A stretch of 64,000 bases of DNA from Polytrichum commune (lineage: Eukaryota > Streptophyta > Polytrichopsida > Polytrichales > Polytrichaceae), in the NCBI GenBank assembly GCA_950295325.1, contig OX485809.1, positions 31,262,144 through 31,326,143 on the forward strand, read 5' to 3'. A program made the translations under genes and the position numbers. This document shows, piece by piece, positions 59,960 to 64,000 of this stretch. Each line of letters opens with the position of its first letter. Position 1 is the stretch's first letter. The notes beneath the pieces are model-generated. The model had not been told where the DNA came from. It made no database searches and saw only the letters and a list, made by a program, of their open reading frames with translations.

Positions 59960-62220
59960 AGCATGAAACACATGAGGATTTTTTGTTGTAAGGTGTTAGT
60001 ACCCATTCCTCCCCCACAAGGAAGCAAGATGGGCCCTCGAAGGAAAGAAGGGATATATGTTGGGTGTGAATCACCTCACATTATTAAATACTTAGATCCT
60101 TTAACTGAAAAATTATTGCAATGTAGTTTTGTTGATTGTTTCTTCAATGAGGATTCTTTTTCTATGTTTGGTAGGACAACTAAATCCATGTAGATATTTA
60201 AACTTCAATGTCTCATCTACTCCAAACATGTTTCCCATATCCTCGCACCCAAAAGTATGAAAGAGAAGTTGAATGCATTATGCATTTGAATCAATTAGCA
60301 TGTAGACCACCTAATTCATTCAATAATGTTGTAAATGTGACTAATTCACATATTTCTATTGCCAACATTCATGCTCGTCTTGTGAAACACGATGTTCAAA
60401 CCACACCCATGAAAAGAGCTCGTGGGAAAGATCTTCAATTCCGTAAACAACGTACCCATGTAGAGGTACATGCCGCACGTGAGGGTGTGTTTTCTAAGCA
60501 TTGAGTGGGATGATTCTAGAAGACAAACACTAATTGATTCAACTTAAATTGCAATCAACTTTGTGAAGACATGAAAGATCTTCAACCTCCAAAACAATGT
60601 ACCTAGGCAGAGGTACATGCGGTGTGTGAGGATGTGTTTCCAAGCATCGAGTATGATGATTCTAAAAGAAAACACTAATTGACTCAATAGGGATTGCAAG
60701 GAACTTTGTAAAGACATGAAAGATCTTCAATCCCGCAAACAATGTACTTAGGCGGAGATACATGCCGCACATGAGGGTTTTGTTTCCAAGCATTGAACAC
60801 GATTATTCTAAAAGAAAAAACATTGGGTGTTTCACTGAGATATTGTAGTCAACCTTGTGAAGACACAAAATGTTTTTGAACCCCACAAATAACATACCGG
60901 AGTGGAGGTACATGTGGCACACGAGGGTGTGCTTCCAAACATTGAGTTGGATGACTCCAAAAGAGGAGTGCCAGTTGATTAATCACATATTGCAATAAAT
61001 TTGTGAAGATGTGAGAGTTGTGGAACAATACACATGTTAACCTAGATAATACCTTTTTGTTCCATGTATCACAACACTTGGATGATGATTGGGATCCAAC
61101 TATTGTAGCCAAGGCTCGTAGGCAAAGTGATTTGTCTATGTGGGGTGAAGCCATGCGATTTGAACTAGAGTCTTTGAGATCATAAAATGTGTTTGGTCTA
61201 ATTGAGACTACACCAAAAGGGCTTAATGCAATGGTTTGTAAATGGGTGTTTGTGAAGGATGATATAAGTTTGGAAATGTTTTCCGGCACAAAGTACAACT
61301 AGTTGCCCAAGGCTTTATCCAATGAATGGGCATTAATTATGAAAAAAACGTATTCACATGTGATGGATTCAGTTATGTTCATGAGGCAATCTTCCACGTC
61401 GGAGTTTGTACACTCGCAAGATCCTTAAGCATTTCTCAATGAATGCGGCTTGCCCACTAAGTTCTCCAATGGTGGTATGGCCATTGGACATAAAGAAAGA
61501 TGACTTTAGACCATGCAATGAGGGGGATAAATGTTTGGGACCCGATACTTTATATTCGGTAGCAATACATGCATTTGGCAAATTGCATTAGGCCTAACAT
61601 TGCATTTGCCGATAATTTATTGGTTGGATTTAGGGCTAAGCCAACAAAATGGCATTGGAATGATGTCAAACTTATATTGCGATACCTCAAGGGCATAGAG
61701 GATCTAGGATTGTTTTATGGAGTTAGAGGGGATAGCAATATCAAAGGATACATGTATGCATGTTACCTCTTTGATCCACATCAAAGGAAATTTCAACACA
61801 TGTTATGTTTTCCTCATACAAAGGGCAACAATATTTTGGAAGTCAACAAAGTAGAGTCATGCAACCACATCTTTAAACCATTCAAAAACTATAGCTTTGC
61901 ATGTGGCTTCATGTGAATGTGTTTGGTTGCGATTGATTGATGGCTTCAACAAAGATTATTGTGAGTTTTCAAATGTTCCTTCTACTCCAACGGCTATTTA
62001 TGAAGAGAATGCAACGTACATTGCTCAAAAAATGAAGGACTAGTACATCAAATAAGACCAAATCGAGCACATCTTACCAAAGTTTTTTTTCACTCATTAA
62101 CTATTAGGATCATATAGATGTGAAACATATTAAGTATGTTGATAACCTAGCACACTTATTTACTAAGCCATTGCCAACCGCTAGGCATAGACAAATTGTT
62201 AAGGGAATGAGGGTGCTAAG
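59960..62220 (+). pseudogene. Copia pol remnant (integrase C-terminus, RT, RNase H)
   Basis: Fragments in shifting frames. 59963-60193: integrase C-terminal region with RKEGIYVGCESPHIIKYLDP. About 61090-61370: RT start with NVFGLIETTPKGLNAMVCKWVFV after an in-frame stop. About 61406-61591: a PLSSPMVVWPLDIKKDDFRP block. 61569-61916: late RT/RNase H with LANCIRPNIAFADNLL, KLILRYLKG and DLGLFYGV. Near 62100-62220: the tail corresponding to the usual 'HIRS..N.ADLFTKALP' end. It is interrupted by many stops and is not functional. Confidence 0.88.
60424..61010 (+). repeat. Four-copy ~147-bp tandem array inside Copia pol
   Basis: The word GATCTTCAA or its variant recurs at 60430, 60577, 60722 and 60872 (periods 147, 145, 150). 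Each unit carries 'gaggtacatgccgcac', 'gagggtgtg', 'ttccaagcattga' and 'gattctaaaaga'. Copies have diverged, so the amplification is not recent. Confidence 0.9.
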
Positions 62221-62378
62221 CTTTTCATTCTTATTGACATGAAAACAATCATGTCTAGACCCTTCCACTCTCTTTTCCTTCACTGTAAGTTTTTACCTCA
62301 ATTATGATAATTTTTACTACAATAAGATTTTTAATAAGGGAATGTAATGTGGAGTCTAAAACAAGGCTCGTTGTGTTT

Positions 62379-62385
62379 AGGGGAG
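62379..62385 (+). other. Polypurine tract of the Copia element
   Basis: AGGGGAG directly precedes the 3' LTR start TGTTAGGACACC, the usual plus-strand priming site for LTR retrotransposons. Confidence 0.8.
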
Positions 62386-62668
62386 TGTTAGGACACCATA
62401 GTCAACGATGACTGGGTGGCAATACACCCAACTTTGTTGTCATAGGATGTTATCTTGGAACTATAGTCATGTTATCTTGAAACTATAGTTACCCATGAGG
62501 CATGTTACCTCAAAAGTATAAAACCTTCTATATGTATGTGTGTATATATATATATATATATGAGTAGGAGATTAATTAAAAAGAAGTGACCTCTCGTTTT
62601 GGTGCTCTCTTGCTCTTAGAGTTTTACCTATCATTATTCTCTCTCACAACTCGTCATTTTTTGTCACA
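62386..62668 (+). repeat. 3' LTR of the Copia element
   Basis: Starts TGTTAGGACACCATAG and ends near GTCACA. It differs from the 5' LTR by many substitutions and a TATG/TA microsatellite expansion at about 62533-62562, so the insertion is old. Confidence 0.88.
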
Positions 62669-63310
62669 CAACAATCCTCCCAATTGTACTAAGTATAGAG
62701 TAGTTGGTAATATTTGGAGATGTTTGCTTTGTGGTCCAATCTCTTCCAAACATGCGTTTTTGTGATGTTTGCTCTTTGGTCCTCACCGAACCACATACCA
62801 ATCATAATCTAGAGGTCTGATTAAGAAAAGTAACCCCATAACACCCGCATAACTTATACAAGATGACCCTAGATACAAGCTAACTATCCTCTTCACGATA
62901 TTATGAAAGAGGACCATGTAAGGTATGTGGGTGTTATTCGGGTTGTTTTTCATGTCTTCCAACTTCTACATATTAGATTTACACAACAAAACTCGTATTG
63001 CATTAGCAAACCTACGATGAAACATATGCCAAAACCATATTGAAAATCAAACCTCCCTTAATGTAGTTATGGTCATTGGACAGGAATGTTTGTTGATTTT
63101 CTTAACTGGATACATAAGTCTTCTCAATTGTGTTCACTGGTGAGTGTAGAGTAGTTTTTAGTGTTTGAAAACATACTCCAACCTCTTTTCAACATGTGTC
63201 TTTATATATTTGCTCTTTGATCCTCATTGAGCCACATACCAATCAAACATAGAAGTCCAATTAAGAAAACGAGCCACTTAAGACCCATGTACCTTATATG
63301 CATTGAAAGG
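62669..63310. repeat. Right part of the split repeat plus an unbroken tandem copy
   Basis: 62669-62917 completes the copy broken by the Copia element. 62918-63310 is the next, intact copy; both contain 'gtgtagagtagtt', 'ccaacctctt..aacatg(c/t)gt' and 'ccacataccaatca'. More distant relatives lie at 23205-23600, 25030-25225 and 31884-32290. Confidence 0.65.
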
Positions 63311-64000
63311 TAGGAGATCTCGAAAACACACAAACAACTACACCATGTTAAGGGAGTTTTGTAATTCGATGTTCCACACTACGTGGTTGGATGACCTGTT
63401 AAACTTATTATTCATTATGATATTTGTTTCTCCTATCATCGTGGTTGAGCTCTCTACGAAAAGACAAGGGCAATTGTGTCTATAGAAACCCTAGATTTCC
63501 CCTATACCATGGTGTAGACAAGAGCCAATAATGAGTTGATATGTCCAGTTCAAGTTATCGAGTTTGCAATACAGGGTGGTAATTGTAAAATATACAAATA
63601 CAAATACAAATATAGAAAATAATAGACTACATAACGATATATATAGCTGTATTTGTATAGTTATATGCATTTATATTGATATATACATGTAATTACATAG
63701 TAAAAGAATTGAATAATAATAATATTTAGTACTTATCTATAAAACATATCAATATCTATAGTTGCAAAATATATGAATATCTATATACCCAAGTCTATAA
63801 AGTATGCTAACCATCATAGGTTCAACAACCAAGATGATTGGGGGGACACCAATACGACCACTTGATGAGCACGGAAACCTTCACTTGGATAATGAATGAG
63901 ATATTCATAACGACTATGAAAACCATGAGGCAAATGACCATAGAGACGATTTGAACTTGCTAATCATCTTGCACCAATTGTGTGTTTCGTGTCCTATGAG
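63311..64000. other. Right end, gene-free, AT-rich
   Basis: 63580-63800 is an AT-rich tract with repeated 'acaaatacaaata' and 'tatata' words. 63790-64000 is a copy of the dispersed block also seen in fucosyltransferase intron 1. No gene. Confidence 0.5.

Larger units (their letters stand above)
58614..62668 (+). mobile_element. Decayed Ty1/Copia LTR retrotransposon
   Basis: Two direct LTRs bound a 4.05-kb element. Order along the plus strand: LTR, gag-like region (inverted-duplicated), integrase C-terminus, four-fold repeated segment, reverse transcriptase, RNase H region, polypurine tract, LTR. The integrase-before-RT order identifies Copia. Stops and frameshifts occur throughout, and protease and most of integrase are missing, so it cannot make its own proteins. 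No clear 5-bp target duplication is seen; the break point is supported by the split flanking repeat. Confidence 0.9.

Overview
The window is nuclear DNA from a land plant. It carries split genes with canonical GT-AG introns, a plant-type core alpha-1,3-fucosyltransferase, a thylakoid photosystem II maintenance protein found in photosynthetic eukaryotes, a plant BRP1-type AAA ATPase, a eukaryotic tRNA-Val without encoded CCA, and many retroelement and MITE remains. Genes are sparse (four protein genes and one tRNA) and set in repeat-rich, AT-leaning DNA. A bryophyte or other seedless plant is plausible, but I cannot prove the lineage from sequence alone.

Layout. 1-15 kb: no convincing protein gene. 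It holds microsatellites, dispersed repeats, a TIR element with an internal 260-bp tandem duplication, a MITE with a 9-bp target duplication, and a cluster of five AACCGGTT palindromes. 15.1 kb: tRNA-Val(AAC), minus strand, with a T6 terminator. 16.0-22.8 kb: seven-exon Golgi alpha-1,3-fucosyltransferase (minus). 23.2-28 kb: repeats, including an 809-bp element flanked by TTAA that splits a repeat whose unbroken copy lies near 7.7-8.1 kb. 28.4-30.3 kb: three-exon MPH1 (minus). 30.7-38 kb: a MITE cluster, a LINE remnant and a 5S rRNA-derived sequence. 39.7-49.0 kb: ten-exon BRP1-like PHD/AAA chromatin ATPase (plus). 50.7-52.2 kb: another LINE remnant and MITE. 54.0-56.5 kb: a small single-membrane-span protein of unknown function (minus, 3' end unresolved). 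56.7-58.1 kb: a 1.45-kb near-palindrome. 58.6-62.7 kb: a decayed Copia LTR retrotransposon whose gag region is inverted-duplicated.

The four protein genes act in different compartments (Golgi glycosylation, thylakoid photoprotection, chromatin, and a membrane of unknown identity), and nothing suggests a shared pathway or operon. What links the region is its duplication history. Local tandem duplications of about 90-290 bp occur in introns of three genes, in the BRP1 leader, between genes and inside the retrotransposon. One of them duplicated a BRP1 splice acceptor. The most unusual structures are the 56.7-58.1 kb palindrome, the inverted gag duplication, the two 5S rRNA-derived sequences and the TTAA-flanked element with its empty-site copy in the same window.
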